The notes below the pieces were generated by a model, which saw only the letters and a program-made list of their open reading frames with translations, was not told the origin of the DNA and did no database searches. Below are positions 47,901 to 57,844 of a stretch of 64,000 bases of DNA, piece by piece (the stretch's first letter is position 1; each line of letters begins with the position of its first letter). The DNA comes from Desulfosporosinus youngiae DSM 17734 (lineage in GTDB: Bacteria; Bacillota; Desulfitobacteriia; Desulfitobacteriales; Desulfitobacteriaceae), in assembly GCF_000244895.1 (NCBI RefSeq), contig NZ_CM001441.1, positions 1,116,001-1,180,000 of the forward strand. Direction: 5' to 3'. The translations under genes were made by a program, and so were the position numbers.

Positions 47901-49097
47901 GTGAGACATTTTAATTATTTGACAAAAGAGGGTATGGAAACAACCTTCTTTAAGGCTCCGGAGCCTTTTAATAAAGAGACTCCCCGAGCGGTTCTTTCTT
48001 ATGCCCTTGGAGCTTCACTCTATATGCCTGGGACTAGGGAAACCATAGCAAAGGATATCATCTCCAGAAAAAACAGGGGCCTTGCGTCAACCGTGTTTTG
48101 TTTAGAAGACTCGATCGGGGATGCTGAAGTTCCCTATGCAGAAGAGAATCTTACGAAGCAAGTTAAGGAGATTAATAAGGCTTTCAACAGTGAGGAGATT
48201 GAGGATATTGATCTGCCTCTTATCTTCATTCGGGTTCGCAATCCGGAACAAATCCTAAAGCTGGCGGAAAAAATGGGTGACAGCGCAAAGCTCGTTACTG
48301 GTTTTATCTTTCCTAAATTCACATCGGAAAGTCATGAATATTTTGAAGCTGTTAAGACCCTCAATACTCAATTTACCGGGCCGTTTTACGGAATGCCGAT
48401 TATAGAAAGTACCCAAGCTATTTACCGCGAATCACGTCTCCGCGAATTAATGGAAACGAAGCGGCTCTTAGACTCCTATCATGATTTGGTCTTAAATGTT
48501 CGCATTGGAGCGACGGATTTTTCCGGTTATTATGGAATCCGTCGAGGACCGGACGTGACTATCTACGATATCACGGTGATACGGGATTGTATCGCAGATA
48601 TTATCAATGTTTTTGGACGTGTTGAGAGTGATTATGTGGTATCAGGTCCTGTATGGGAGTACTTCACCAATGGAGGAAGAGTGCTTAAACCTCAGCTTCG
48701 CAAGACTCCCTTTGAGCATTTTCATGATGTCCATGGAAACAATCGAACGAAGATCAGAAGCCAGCTTTTAAATAAATACGTTGATGGTCTAATTCGTGAG
48801 GTGATTTTAGACAAGGAAAATGGAATTATCGGCAAAACCATCATTCATCCCAGTCATATCATTCCTGTTCAATCCTTATACATTGTCGGTCACGAAGAAT
48901 ACTTGGATGCATTAAGTATTATAGAAAACAGCAATGGCTTGCAGGGTGTCATGAAAAGCCACTATACTAATAAAATGAACGAGATTAAACCTCATTATAA
49001 TTGGGCTCAAAAAATCTTGCTTAGAGCGAGGAATTATGGAGTGTTTCATGAGCAGCACAATTTCATCAGTCTCTTCACCGAAGATATTTACATATAA
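47901..49097 (+). CDS. C-C bond lyase of Ter module (HpcH/HpaI-like TIM barrel)
   Basis: A 398-residue protein. GTG 47901 (MRHFNYLTKEG) is the family-like start. S-L-Y-M-P-G-T-R near residue 43 and F-C-L-E-D-S-I-G-D-A near 70 belong to the HpcH/HpaI aldolase/citrate-lyase beta superfamily; R-I-G-A-T-D-F-S-G near 200 is the metal-site strand. The form in TerD clusters (C-C_Bond_Lyase) is thought to make part of an unknown small molecule with the PRTases next door. The next gene starts inside its end. Confidence 0.82.
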   Translation: MRHFNYLTKEGMETTFFKAPEPFNKETPRAVLSYALGASLYMPGTRETIAKDIISRKNRGLASTVFCLEDSIGDAEVPYAEENLTKQVKEINKAFNSEEIEDIDLPLIFIRVRNPEQILKLAEKMGDSAKLVTGFIFPKFTSESHEYFEAVKTLNTQFTGPFYGMPIIESTQAIYRESRLRELMETKRLLDSYHDLVLNVRIGATDFSGYYGIRRGPDVTIYDITVIRDCIADIINVFGRVESDYVVSGPVWEYFTNGGRVLKPQLRKTPFEHFHDVHGNNRTKIRSQLLNKYVDGLIREVILDKENGIIGKTIIHPSHIIPVQSLYIVGHEEYLDALSIIENSNGLQGVMKSHYTNKMNEIKPHYNWAQKILLRARNYGVFHEQHNFISLFTEDIYI

Positions 49098-50460
49098 CCT
49101 GGAAGGGCAAAGGGTATCTGTGACCTTAAAAAGCAATCCCTTTGCTTTCGCCCCCCAAGTTTTGTTTTCCTTAGCAGCCAGAAAGAATAAGAAACGAGGT
49201 TTTTTATTCGTAAGCAACGTTCTGGGGAAACACGTTCCTGTTGATCCTTTTGTACCTCTGCTTGCGGGGATTGCTCTTGCTGTTCAGTACATGAACAAGA
49301 TACATAGCGTCAGCCATATCGATACTCAGGCAATTATACAGGCTCTGAAGAAGAATGAGGATACGCAAAAAGCTTATGAAGAGGTCATTACAAAACCGCG
49401 CTTTGTTTTGCCCCGGGAAACATTATTTATAGGATTTGCAGAAACAGCAACAGCGCTGGGACATGCTGTGTTCAGCATGTTTGATAATGCTCACTACCTT
49501 CATACAACCCGTGAGCAAATACCGCTTTTATCCTCCGAACTTAGTTTTAAGGAGGATCATTCTCACGCAGTAAATCATCGTTGTTATCCGTTAGATGCTG
49601 AATCACTTAAAAATCCAAAAACAATTGTGCTAGTTGATGATGAGATCACAACGGGTAATACGGCTTTAAATATTATTCGGGCCATAAATCTAAAGTTTCC
49701 CAAAACAAATTATGTTGTACTGTCTCTTTTGGACTGGAGAACAACAGAAAACCGTGCTGATTTCAGACAACTTGAAGAACAGCTTGATATTCGTATTGAT
49801 ACGATTTCCTTGATAGAAGGGGAAATAGAGGTAAGCGGTGTTCCCGTTTGCGAGATAATGGATCAATCAAACCTTGGATTAGAGTCCGATGTTGCGGCTG
49901 AATCTTTAGTTTTTGAAGAACAAAGAGTTCTTGGCTTACAAGACGTGATCCCTGTCTTTTCAGTTGATTCAACAGGGTATCAAAGCCTCTCTCCGTATTT
50001 AAAACAAACAGGACGATTTGGACTGTCTAGTAAAGAAAATCAGGAGATTCTTCTTTCGGCAAGAACCATAGGCCAAATGCTAAAGTGTGACAGATCAGGA
50101 ATAAAAACCCTTTGCTTAGGAACCGGTGAATTTATGTATTTTCCTATGCTCATATCCGCTTATATGGGAAACGGAATAAGTTATCATTCCACAACGAGAA
50201 GTCCGATCTTTCCCTTTCCCAAACCAGATTACGCAATTAAACAGGCATTTTCATATCCCAGTCCTGACGACCCGGGTATTACTAATTATATTTACAACAT
50301 CCCTTTAAACTATTATGATGAGGTTTACTTATTTCTTGAAAGGGAGGTTAACCGCGAGCGCTTAATGCCCTTGATAGATATCTTTTGTAAGTTAGGGATT
50401 CCTCGTTTGGTTTTTGTACTAGGAAGTTCTATATATCGGAAAAGTGGTGACCGTTATTGA
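49048..50460 (+). CDS. Phosphoribosyltransferase + TRSP-domain protein of Ter module
   Basis: A 470-residue protein; ATG 49048 or 49036. Residues about 30-265 are a PRTase fold: the PRPP loop is I-V-L-V-D-D-E-I-T-T-G-N-T-A near 195, with F-I-G-F-A-E-T-A-T-A-L-G-H near 135. The C-terminal part (about 320-465, K-C-D-R-S-G-I-K-T-L-C-L-G-T-G-E-F-M-Y-F-P) is the TRSP domain. It likely forms a nucleoside-like bond. It overlaps the lyase gene by 50 bases and the next gene by four. Confidence 0.82.
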   Translation: MSSTISSVSSPKIFTYNLEGQRVSVTLKSNPFAFAPQVLFSLAARKNKKRGFLFVSNVLGKHVPVDPFVPLLAGIALAVQYMNKIHSVSHIDTQAIIQALKKNEDTQKAYEEVITKPRFVLPRETLFIGFAETATALGHAVFSMFDNAHYLHTTREQIPLLSSELSFKEDHSHAVNHRCYPLDAESLKNPKTIVLVDDEITTGNTALNIIRAINLKFPKTNYVVLSLLDWRTTENRADFRQLEEQLDIRIDTISLIEGEIEVSGVPVCEIMDQSNLGLESDVAAESLVFEEQRVLGLQDVIPVFSVDSTGYQSLSPYLKQTGRFGLSSKENQEILLSARTIGQMLKCDRSGIKTLCLGTGEFMYFPMLISAYMGNGISYHSTTRSPIFPFPKPDYAIKQAFSYPSPDDPGITNYIYNIPLNYYDEVYLFLEREVNRERLMPLIDIFCKLGIPRLVFVLGSSIYRKSGDRY

Positions 50461-51578
50461 ATGATAAACTTTTTAAACATCGTATTCCTGACCCTATACC
50501 TATGGGTTGTTACAGCCCTGAGGATGTCATCTTCTTACTCAAAAATCTTAATGGGTTAATGACGGAGACAGATCTTCAAACGCGCGAGCAGATAATCCAG
50601 TCCGGCGGTCATTATTCTGAAATGCTGCCGATTGAATATGAACCAACCAAGGAGTACCTTGATCTTTTTCACAGGACTCTTCAGGAGAGCGCTTCTAAAG
50701 TTGCCCAAGCGGTAGGCCTGGTAGCAGAGCAGATTTTAAGGAAAAATGGAACAAAGATGGTGCTTGTTTCTCTCGCCCGGGCAGGAACTCCCATTGGAAT
50801 CTTAATAAAGCGTTATCTTTTAGAAAAGAAGGGTTTGGATCTGCCTCACTACAGCATTTCCATTATTAGGGGTCGAGGTATTGATGAAAATGCTTTATTA
50901 TACATTCTTCAGAATCACAGGGGTGCAAAACTTCAATTTATTGATGGTTGGACAGGTAAAGGGGCTATAACCAGAGTTTTGAGTAAGGCGTGTGCAGAGT
51001 TTAATGCTAAATATGAGGTTGAAATAGACGATGATTTAGCAGTCCTTGCTGATCCGGGGCACTGTGTGAAAACCTTCGGCACGAGAGAGGACTTTTTAAT
51101 TCCCAGTGCTTGTTTGAATTCAACCGTCTCTGGGTTAGTGAGTCGAACCGTACTTCGAACGGATTTAATTGGAGAAACAGATTTTCATGGAGCAAGATTT
51201 TATGAAGAACTTCGCGGAGTAGAAGTTTCCAATCTTTTCATAGATTCGATTGCCAAGGAGTTTAAAAAGCTTGATCTTCAGAACTCGATGTTTGAGAATA
51301 GCTATGATCAAGCAGAGGTCTCTTGGCAAGGGCTAAAATCTTTAACGAATATCAAAGAAACCTATGGAATTAGAGATATCAACTTTATTAAACCAGGAAT
51401 CGGCGAGACAACAAGGGTTCTTCTCAGGCGCTTACCCGAGAGGGTGCTAGTCGATAGTATTGAAAATCCAAATCTGAAACATATCATTCTATTGTGTGAG
51501 GATAAAGGAGTTCAGGTCGAGGAGTATCCTCACCTCACCTACTCATGTTGCGGCATAGTGAAACAGGTGTCAAGATGA
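50457..51578 (+). CDS. PELOTA/PRTase-type (StiP-like) protein of Ter module
   Basis: A 373-residue protein starting at TTG 50457 in a four-base overlap with the previous gene. It has H-Y-S-E-M-L-P-I-E-Y-E-P near residue 55, L-V-S-L-A-R-A-G-T-P-I-G-I-L near 100, F-I-D-G-W-T-G-K-G-A-I-T near 160 and L-A-D-P-G near 197, the marks of the PRTase_1/StiP family found next to TerD genes. The C-terminal 85 residues contain R-V-L-L-R-R-L-P-E-R-V-L, a possible RNA-binding PELOTA part. Works with its neighbours. Confidence 0.8.
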   Translation: MNDKLFKHRIPDPIPMGCYSPEDVIFLLKNLNGLMTETDLQTREQIIQSGGHYSEMLPIEYEPTKEYLDLFHRTLQESASKVAQAVGLVAEQILRKNGTKMVLVSLARAGTPIGILIKRYLLEKKGLDLPHYSISIIRGRGIDENALLYILQNHRGAKLQFIDGWTGKGAITRVLSKACAEFNAKYEVEIDDDLAVLADPGHCVKTFGTREDFLIPSACLNSTVSGLVSRTVLRTDLIGETDFHGARFYEELRGVEVSNLFIDSIAKEFKKLDLQNSMFENSYDQAEVSWQGLKSLTNIKETYGIRDINFIKPGIGETTRVLLRRLPERVLVDSIENPNLKHIILLCEDKGVQVEEYPHLTYSCCGIVKQVSR

Positions 51579-52414
51579 ATAAGATGATGTTTGCAAGCGA
51601 TCTGGATCAAACCCTGATTTATTCCTACCGATCATGCAGCAACGAAAATGTTGAGATTCAAATTAAACCAGTTGAATGGTTGGAGGACCGATATATCTCC
51701 TATATGACGGAAATGGCCTTAGGTAAGTTACAGCACCTTGCCCAAGAATTATTATTCGTGCCTGTCACGACCCGAACGAAACTGCAGTATCAGAGAATAA
51801 ATTTTTCCGACTATGGCATCTTCTGTCAATATGCAGTAACGAGCAATGGCGGGCGAATTTTCCTCAACGGTATTGAAGACCAAGACTGGATGCGGCAGGT
51901 TTCTGATGGCAGGAAAAATTGTCTGGCTGTTGAAGATCTCATCAATCGTTTTAATGAAATAAGACATTCTTCGTGGGTACATCAGAATTCCGGAAAATTA
52001 GCGGATGATCTATTCTTTTACTGTTTGATTGAACGCGAAAAGATTCCAGTCACAGAGCTGGCTGCCTTTAAGCTATGGGCGAGGGATAACAATTGGGAGT
52101 TATCGATTCAAGGGAGAAAACTATACCTGGTTCCGATCAATGTCAACAAGAAGGCAGCTGTTCAATATATTCGGGCAAAGGAAGGAATTGATCAGCTGGT
52201 AGCTGCAGGGGATTCTTTGCTGGATTTTGATATGCTTAAAACAGCAGATTTTGCGGTTGCACCTGCGCATGGGGAACTATATTCGCTTTATCTGCAGAGG
52301 ACGGCTGGCTTGGAGGGAATTAGATTCACTGAGAAAAACGGCATCAAGGCTGGAGAAGAGATTCTCAGCTATGTGGCAGGAACACTGTCTCGGTCTCGGG
52401 ATGTTGTAGTATAA
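51575..52414 (+). CDS. HAD-family phosphatase of Ter module
   Basis: A 279-residue protein; ATG 51575 overlaps the previous TGA. Motif I is F-A-S-D-L-D-Q-T-L at residues 6-14; the usual D-x-D is present, with A-A-G-D-S-L-L-D-F-D near 215 as motif IV. It is like the trehalose/sucrose phosphatase-type HAD of Ter clusters and probably removes phosphate from the product of the PRTases. Confidence 0.82.
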   Translation: MNKMMFASDLDQTLIYSYRSCSNENVEIQIKPVEWLEDRYISYMTEMALGKLQHLAQELLFVPVTTRTKLQYQRINFSDYGIFCQYAVTSNGGRIFLNGIEDQDWMRQVSDGRKNCLAVEDLINRFNEIRHSSWVHQNSGKLADDLFFYCLIEREKIPVTELAAFKLWARDNNWELSIQGRKLYLVPINVNKKAAVQYIRAKEGIDQLVAAGDSLLDFDMLKTADFAVAPAHGELYSLYLQRTAGLEGIRFTEKNGIKAGEEILSYVAGTLSRSRDVVV

Positions 52415-52704
52415 AACGGTTATTTATTGTACAATATATATGGTAAACATTGGTTAAAGGGAAGCGGAAGTCTTGGCATGGATAAGAATTATTAGCTTTA
52501 AACTAAATTAATCAGTGATTGCTTAAGTTTGCTAAGATGTGAAAGTTATGTGAACAATACAATTTGAGGATTTCCCCCAAGGTTTCCTATGATAAAATAT
52601 AAGTATTCCATTATTTTCACGTTTTTCCACTGGAAATAAAGGAAATAAAGATGAAGCAGAGAAAAAGATGATATAATACCTGCAATTAAAAAGGAGGATT
52701 CATA

Positions 52705-53316
52705 GTGGGAATTAATTTGCAAAAAGGGCAAAAAATTGACCTGACTAAGGGAAATCCCGGTTTAACTAAAATTATGGTTGGTTTAGGATGGGATGAAGTG
52801 TCTAAGCCTAAAGCCGGGGGGTTCTTGGGAGGACTTTTGGGAGGAGGCGGGGGTGCCGCCATTGACTGTGATGCTTCAGCAATCCTTCTTGACGCCCAAG
52901 ATAAGCTTACTTCAAAAGATCGCTTAGTTTACTTCGGCAATCTGCAAAGTGGGGACAAAAGTGTAAAACATAGTGGTGATAACCTTACCGGCGCTGGTGA
53001 CGGAGATGATGAACAAATCCAAGTGGATCTAAGTAGTGTTCCTAGTGCTATTCAAAAAATCGTTTTCGTTGTTAATATTTATGATTGTGTAAAACGCAAA
53101 CAAGATTTCGGTCTGATTGCTAACGCCTTTATTAGGGTTGTTAATCCAGTGAATGGGCAAGAATTCTGCAGGTATAATTTAACTGAGAGCTATGCCGGTA
53201 AAACGAGCTTAGTGGTTGCGGAAGTTTATCGTCATAATAATGAGTGGAAGTTTGCGGCCATCGGCCAAGGTACAAATGATACATCCTTAAGTGAACTCAT
53301 CCGTCGATATCAGTAA
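52705..53316 (+). CDS. TerD-family protein 1 (glycine-insert form)
   Basis: A 203-residue protein starting at GTG 52705 with AAAGGAGGA upstream. TerD start L-Q-K-G-Q-K-I-D-L-T-K is followed at residues 38-52 by an unusual glycine run (G-G-F-L-G-G-L-L-G-G-G-G-G). Calcium-site residues are kept (D-C-D-A-S and G-D-G-D-D-E-Q). It is the most divergent of the three. Its C-terminus (L-S-E-L-I-R-R-Y) also differs from the other two. Confidence 0.85.
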   Translation: MGINLQKGQKIDLTKGNPGLTKIMVGLGWDEVSKPKAGGFLGGLLGGGGGAAIDCDASAILLDAQDKLTSKDRLVYFGNLQSGDKSVKHSGDNLTGAGDGDDEQIQVDLSSVPSAIQKIVFVVNIYDCVKRKQDFGLIANAFIRVVNPVNGQEFCRYNLTESYAGKTSLVVAEVYRHNNEWKFAAIGQGTNDTSLSELIRRYQ

Positions 53317-53339
53317 TTTTATAAAAGGGGGATATTACA

Positions 53340-53918
53340 ATGGCAATTAGTTTACAAAAGGGTCAAAAGGTAGATCTCACTAAATCAAATCCAGGCCTCA
53401 CAAAAATTATTGTTGGTCTGGGTTGGGACGTCAACAAGTATGATGGCGGCAAAGATTTTGACTTAGATTCCTCGGTATTTTTGTTAAATGCTGAAGGAAA
53501 AGTTACGAATGAAAAGAATTTCGTCTTTTTTAACAACCCGAATAGCCCTGATGGTTCAGTGAATCATACTGGCGACAATCGTTCCGGTGCTGGTGACGGG
53601 GATGATGAGCAAATCAAAGTCGACTTAGCAATGGTCGCTGGCGATGTTTCTAAGGTTACTTTTACAATTACAATTCATGAAGCTCAAGAACGCAATCAAA
53701 ATTTTGGACAAGTTTCCAACGCTTACGCACGTGTTCTGAATGAAGCTTCAGGAGAAGAATTAATCCGCTATGACCTTGGCGAAGATTTCTCTGTTGAGAC
53801 TGCCATAGTGGTTGGCGAGCTTTATCGTCATAATACAGAATGGAAGTTCAATGCAATCGGTAGTGGCTACCAAAACGGATTGGCCGGCTTGTGCAAGGAT
53901 TTTGGCTTAGACGTATAA
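53340..53918 (+). CDS. terD: TerD-family protein 2
   Basis: A 192-residue protein. Calcium-binding parts are [11 protein letters not shown] at 39-49 and [14 protein letters not shown] near 80. [11 protein letters not shown] near 145 is standard. TerD proteins bind calcium and act in resistance to tellurite, phage and other stress. It is 23 bases after the first copy. Confidence 0.92.
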   Translation: MAISLQKGQKVDLTKSNPGLTKIIVGLGWDVNKYDGGKDFDLDSSVFLLNAEGKVTNEKNFVFFNNPNSPDGSVNHTGDNRSGAGDGDDEQIKVDLAMVAGDVSKVTFTITIHEAQERNQNFGQVSNAYARVLNEASGEELIRYDLGEDFSVETAIVVGELYRHNTEWKFNAIGSGYQNGLAGLCKDFGLDV

Positions 53919-53961
53919 TCCGAAGGTCAGTATCTTAAAACAAAGTGAATGAGGTGTTTTT

Positions 53962-54546
53962 ATGGCAGTCATTAGTCTTCAAAAAGGACAAAAGGTTGAT
54001 TTAACTAAGGGAAACCCTGGTTTATCAAAAATCGTTGTCGGATTAGGTTGGGATACTAATAAATATTCTGGTGGGTCTGATTTTGACCTCGATGCTTCGG
54101 TCTTCTTACTGGATAAAAATAGCCGAGCCGGGGGTCTGGAAGATTTCATCTATTATAATAATCTTGTCGGCGGTAATGGCTCAGTGACACATACTGGTGA
54201 TAACCTCACCGGTGAAGGCGATGGAGATGACGAACAAGTTAAGGTTGATCTGGCCGCTGTACCCGCTCATGTTGAAAGAATTGCTTTCACGGTTACCATT
54301 CATGAAGCCGCTCAAAGATCACAAAACTTTGGTCAAGTAACCAATGCATTTGTACGAGTTGTCAACGAGGCTAACGGACAAGAAGTCATGCGCTATGATC
54401 TGGGAGAAGATTTCTCGGTAGAAACAGCACTTGTCGTTTGCGAACTCTATCGCCATCAAGGGGAATGGAAGTTCAATGCTATAGGCAGCGGTTTCTCAGG
54501 GGGGTTAGCAGCCCTTTGCACAAACTATGGTCTACAAGTAGGCTAA
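53962..54546 (+). CDS. terD: TerD-family protein 3
   Basis: A 194-residue protein, closest to copy 2 (shared [11 protein letters not shown] and I-G-S-G-F). [10 protein letters not shown] and [14 protein letters not shown] make the two calcium sites. GAGGTG precedes its start. It ends the operon at a strong terminator. The set of three with no TerC in reach is like the first part of a yceCDE-type operon. Confidence 0.92.
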   Translation: MAVISLQKGQKVDLTKGNPGLSKIVVGLGWDTNKYSGGSDFDLDASVFLLDKNSRAGGLEDFIYYNNLVGGNGSVTHTGDNLTGEGDGDDEQVKVDLAAVPAHVERIAFTVTIHEAAQRSQNFGQVTNAFVRVVNEANGQEVMRYDLGEDFSVETALVVCELYRHQGEWKFNAIGSGFSGGLAALCTNYGLQVG

Positions 54547-54563
54547 AGAATCCAGGCTAATGA

Positions 54564-54598
54564 AAGAAGCACTCATCGATTTGAGTGCTTCTTTTTTA
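54564..54598 (+). terminator. Terminator of the Ter operon
   Basis: AAGAAGCACTCA and TGAGTGCTTCTT form a 12-bp perfect stem, followed by a T-run. Confidence 0.85.
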
Positions 54599-54828
54599 TT
54601 CCCCTTGTCATGTTTTTCGTTCTGCGAAATCCGGTCATAAATGTTAATAATGAGGGATATGGAGCGATATACGTCTAATTCCAGCGGGATACAATAATTT
54701 TAAAGCAAAAGGGCTGTATTTAATGATTGATATTTTGGAATATATTACTTATGATTAAATTTGCATTATACTTGATTATTTATTCAGATTAAATACAAGA
54801 GTTATATAATTTGGGAAGGGGGGCAGAA

Positions 54829-56877
54829 ATGCCATTACTTGATGAATTACTATTTGTGTTTATGTTAACATTCCTGTTATTTGGAGCCTTTTTATCTTTT
54901 ATCCTACAAAAGAAACCAAGCCTGAGTATTTTGGCGGGATTAACATTTGCCAACCTGGCTAGTCTGTGTGGATTGATTTTAGGTCCGACACTTTTGTTTT
55001 ATGGGCGTTCACTAGACGTATATTTGCCTTGGTCAGTTTTGGGGATAGAGCTACAATTCAGTCTTGATCCTTTAGGCGCATTTTTTATTACAGTTATTTC
55101 AGTGCTCAGTCTTTCAGTTTCTATCTTTTCCTATAGTTACTCGCGCGCTTATATTGGCAAGCACAATGTTGGAGTTCTGGGGCTGTTCTATAACCTCTTT
55201 ATCTTCTCGATGTTGGCACTTGTGTCTAGCAGTAACACTTTTATGTTTCTATTCTTTTGGGAGATAATGTCTTTAGTGTCTTATTTTCTAGTGGTATTTG
55301 AACATCAGGATTCCCAAGTTCGCAAGGCCGGTTTTATTTATATTGTCATGACACATATCGGCACCGTGTTCATAATTATCGCTTTTTTAATGTTATATCA
55401 AGAAACTGGCAGTTTTAGGTTTGTTGATTACACTTATTTATCTCAACATCTTTCCCCGACGATAAAAACGGTTATCTTTGTTCTTATCACTCTTGGATTT
55501 GGGACTAAGGCAGGAATTGTCCCCTTACATATTTGGTTACCTAAAGCTCATCCTGCCGCGCCAAGCAATGTTTCCGCACTTATGTCCGGAATAATGTTGA
55601 AGACCGCGATTTATGGATTTATTAAAATAGTTATAGGTGTGCTAGGTACCGGACCAGTTTGGTGGGGAGTATCAATCCTTATTATTGGGACGGTTTCGGC
55701 TTTATTAGGAGTTATGTATGCTTTGATGGAGCATGATATTAAGCGTTTGCTGGCTTATCATAGTGTCGAGAATATCGGCATCATTTTAATGGGTATTGGC
55801 ACAGCACTAATTTTTATTAGTTACGGCCGGGAAGATCTTGCTATGATTGGTTTGACCGCGGGATTATTTCATACCTTTAACCACGCGGTTTTCAAAGGAT
55901 TACTCTTTTTGGGAGCTGGGGCAGTTCATTATGCAACTCATACCAGGGACATCGAAAAAATGGGTGGACTTTTAAAAAGAATGCCATGGACGGGATTCTT
56001 TTTTCTTATTGGTTCAATTTCAATTTCGGCGATCCCTCCTTTCAATGGCTTTGCCAGCGAGTGGATGACCTATCAAGCGCTATTGGCCTTAGGCACGGCG
56101 AAACTTGGAGTGGGTATGAATATTTTGGGACCGGTTCTGGGAGCAGCCTTGGCTCTAACCGGGGCTCTGGCCGCCGCGTGCTTTGTTAAAGCCTTTGGGA
56201 TTATGTTTCTTGCCTTGCCCCGCAGTATTCATGCGGAAAAAGCTAAAGAAGTACCTAGAACTATGCTGGTTGGCATGGGCCTTTTAGCTTCGTTATGTTT
56301 AATACTTGGGGTTATGCCCTTTATAGCTATTGACTTATTAGGCCCTGTTACGGCAAGCCTCCTGGGAGTGACAACCTTCCATATCAGTGGGTATCGCTGG
56401 CTGAATGTTACTCTGCTTATGAGGCAAGGTAATGATGTGGGAAGCATTTCCATAGCGCCTCTTATTATCTTTGCTGTTTTGGTATTGAGTGCGTTGGTTG
56501 TTTTCTTAATTATTCACAAGTATGGTAAGTTTAAAAAGGCTCGAATCGATGAAACCTGGAACTGTGGAGTAGCTCAAACCCCCAAAATGGAGTATACGGC
56601 CACCTCCTTTTCTAAACCAATCAGAATTATGTTTCGCGGGATCTTTCAGCCAACCCGAAAAATCGAGAAAGACTATGTTTCCACACCATATTTTCCAAGC
56701 CGGATTCAATATAAAGGGTCTATAAAAGCAATCTTTGAAGATACCCTTTATAGACCGCAACTCAGATTTTTCCTGAAATTAGCGGATAAAGTTACAATTC
56801 TACAATCCGGAAGTATTCAGCTTTATCTAGGGTATATCTTTGTTACTTTGGTGGTTCTGCTGATTTTTGCAAGATAG
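54829..56877 (+). CDS. hyfB: Hydrogenase-4 subunit HyfB (antiporter-like)
   Basis: A 682-residue protein; ATG 54829 follows AAGGGGGG. It has about 16 membrane segments and the proton-pumping subunit core: F-F-W-E-I-M-S near 140 and W-L-P-K-A-H-P-A-A-P-S-N-V-S-A-L-M-S-G near 240, then H-D-I-K-R-L-L-A-Y-H-S-V-E-N. The C-terminal R-I-D-E-T-W-N-C-G domain is the HyfB mark. It moves protons or sodium ions in step with the hydrogenase arm. First gene of the operon. Confidence 0.9.
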   Translation: MPLLDELLFVFMLTFLLFGAFLSFILQKKPSLSILAGLTFANLASLCGLILGPTLLFYGRSLDVYLPWSVLGIELQFSLDPLGAFFITVISVLSLSVSIFSYSYSRAYIGKHNVGVLGLFYNLFIFSMLALVSSSNTFMFLFFWEIMSLVSYFLVVFEHQDSQVRKAGFIYIVMTHIGTVFIIIAFLMLYQETGSFRFVDYTYLSQHLSPTIKTVIFVLITLGFGTKAGIVPLHIWLPKAHPAAPSNVSALMSGIMLKTAIYGFIKIVIGVLGTGPVWWGVSILIIGTVSALLGVMYALMEHDIKRLLAYHSVENIGIILMGIGTALIFISYGREDLAMIGLTAGLFHTFNHAVFKGLLFLGAGAVHYATHTRDIEKMGGLLKRMPWTGFFFLIGSISISAIPPFNGFASEWMTYQALLALGTAKLGVGMNILGPVLGAALALTGALAAACFVKAFGIMFLALPRSIHAEKAKEVPRTMLVGMGLLASLCLILGVMPFIAIDLLGPVTASLLGVTTFHISGYRWLNVTLLMRQGNDVGSISIAPLIIFAVLVLSALVVFLIIHKYGKFKKARIDETWNCGVAQTPKMEYTATSFSKPIRIMFRGIFQPTRKIEKDYVSTPYFPSRIQYKGSIKAIFEDTLYRPQLRFFLKLADKVTILQSGSIQLYLGYIFVTLVVLLIFAR

Positions 56878-56888
56878 GGGGGAAATAC

Positions 56889-57839
56889 GTGCTTCGAGAA
56901 GCAGCTATCGGTGCTTATCAAATGCTTTTAATAGTATTATTAGCACCTTTACTCACAGGAATAATCAAGAAGACAAAGGCTTTTTTTCAAACACGTAAGG
57001 GGCCTAATATTTTTCAGCCGTATTTTGATCTTTATAAGTACCTGCAAAAAGAGTCTGTGGTATCGGAACATACCTCCTGGATTTTTAGGGTAACTCCTCT
57101 TATTTATATTTCTTCCATGTTAGTGGCAGCCGCCATAGTACCGGTAGTTGCAACTCATAGTTTATTAGGCTTTGCAGGGGATCTCATTCTTATTGTTTAC
57201 CTTTTTGCTCTTGCCCGGTTTTTCTTGGCTTTAGCCGGCTTAGATGCCGGAAGCGCCTTTGGCGGGATGGGCAGCAGCAGGGAAATGGCTGTAGCTGCGA
57301 TTGCAGAGCCGGCATTTATGTTGCCTCTCTTTACTATGGCGGTTGCTGCGGGAACGACTAACCTTACAGGAATTGTGCAAGGCGTCGTTAATGGAGGAGA
57401 GGGGGTCTTGACACTCGCCCATCTTATGTCCTTTGTGGCCTTATTTGTGGTGGCTGTTGCGGAAACCGGACGAATTCCGGTGGATAACCCGGATACACAT
57501 TTAGAGTTAACCATGATTCATGAAGGTATGATGTTGGAATACTCAGGAAAGCATCTGGCATTGCTGTCAGTGGCTGTTTCGATTAAACAACTGCTGATCT
57601 TTACGTTGTTGGTTAATATCTTCTTTCCTTGGGGAATAGCCCCCGTCTCGGCGAGTATAGGCGGGTTGATTTCAGGTACCCTCGTTTTTATTTTTAAAGT
57701 GATAATTTTAGGAATAGTCATGGCTGTTGTTGAAACTTCTTTCGCTAAGACAAGGCTCTTTAAAGTGCCGGATTTACTCATGGGGTCCTTTTTAATCGGC
57801 TTGATAGGACTTGTTTCTAAGTTTGTATTCAGGGGGTAA
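56889..57839 (+). CDS. hyfC: Hydrogenase-4 subunit HyfC (NuoH-like)
   Basis: A 316-residue protein starting at GTG 56889, 11 bases after hyfB, with AGGGGGGAAA upstream. Eight membrane segments; K-G-P-N-I-F-Q-P-Y-F-D-L-Y-K-Y and A-E-T-G-R-I-P-V-D-N-P-D-T-H-L-E are clear NuoH/HyfC marks at the joint between membrane and soluble arms. Confidence 0.9.
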   Translation: MLREAAIGAYQMLLIVLLAPLLTGIIKKTKAFFQTRKGPNIFQPYFDLYKYLQKESVVSEHTSWIFRVTPLIYISSMLVAAAIVPVVATHSLLGFAGDLILIVYLFALARFFLALAGLDAGSAFGGMGSSREMAVAAIAEPAFMLPLFTMAVAAGTTNLTGIVQGVVNGGEGVLTLAHLMSFVALFVVAVAETGRIPVDNPDTHLELTMIHEGMMLEYSGKHLALLSVAVSIKQLLIFTLLVNIFFPWGIAPVSASIGGLISGTLVFIFKVIILGIVMAVVETSFAKTRLFKVPDLLMGSFLIGLIGLVSKFVFRG

Positions 57840-57844
57840 TTCTA

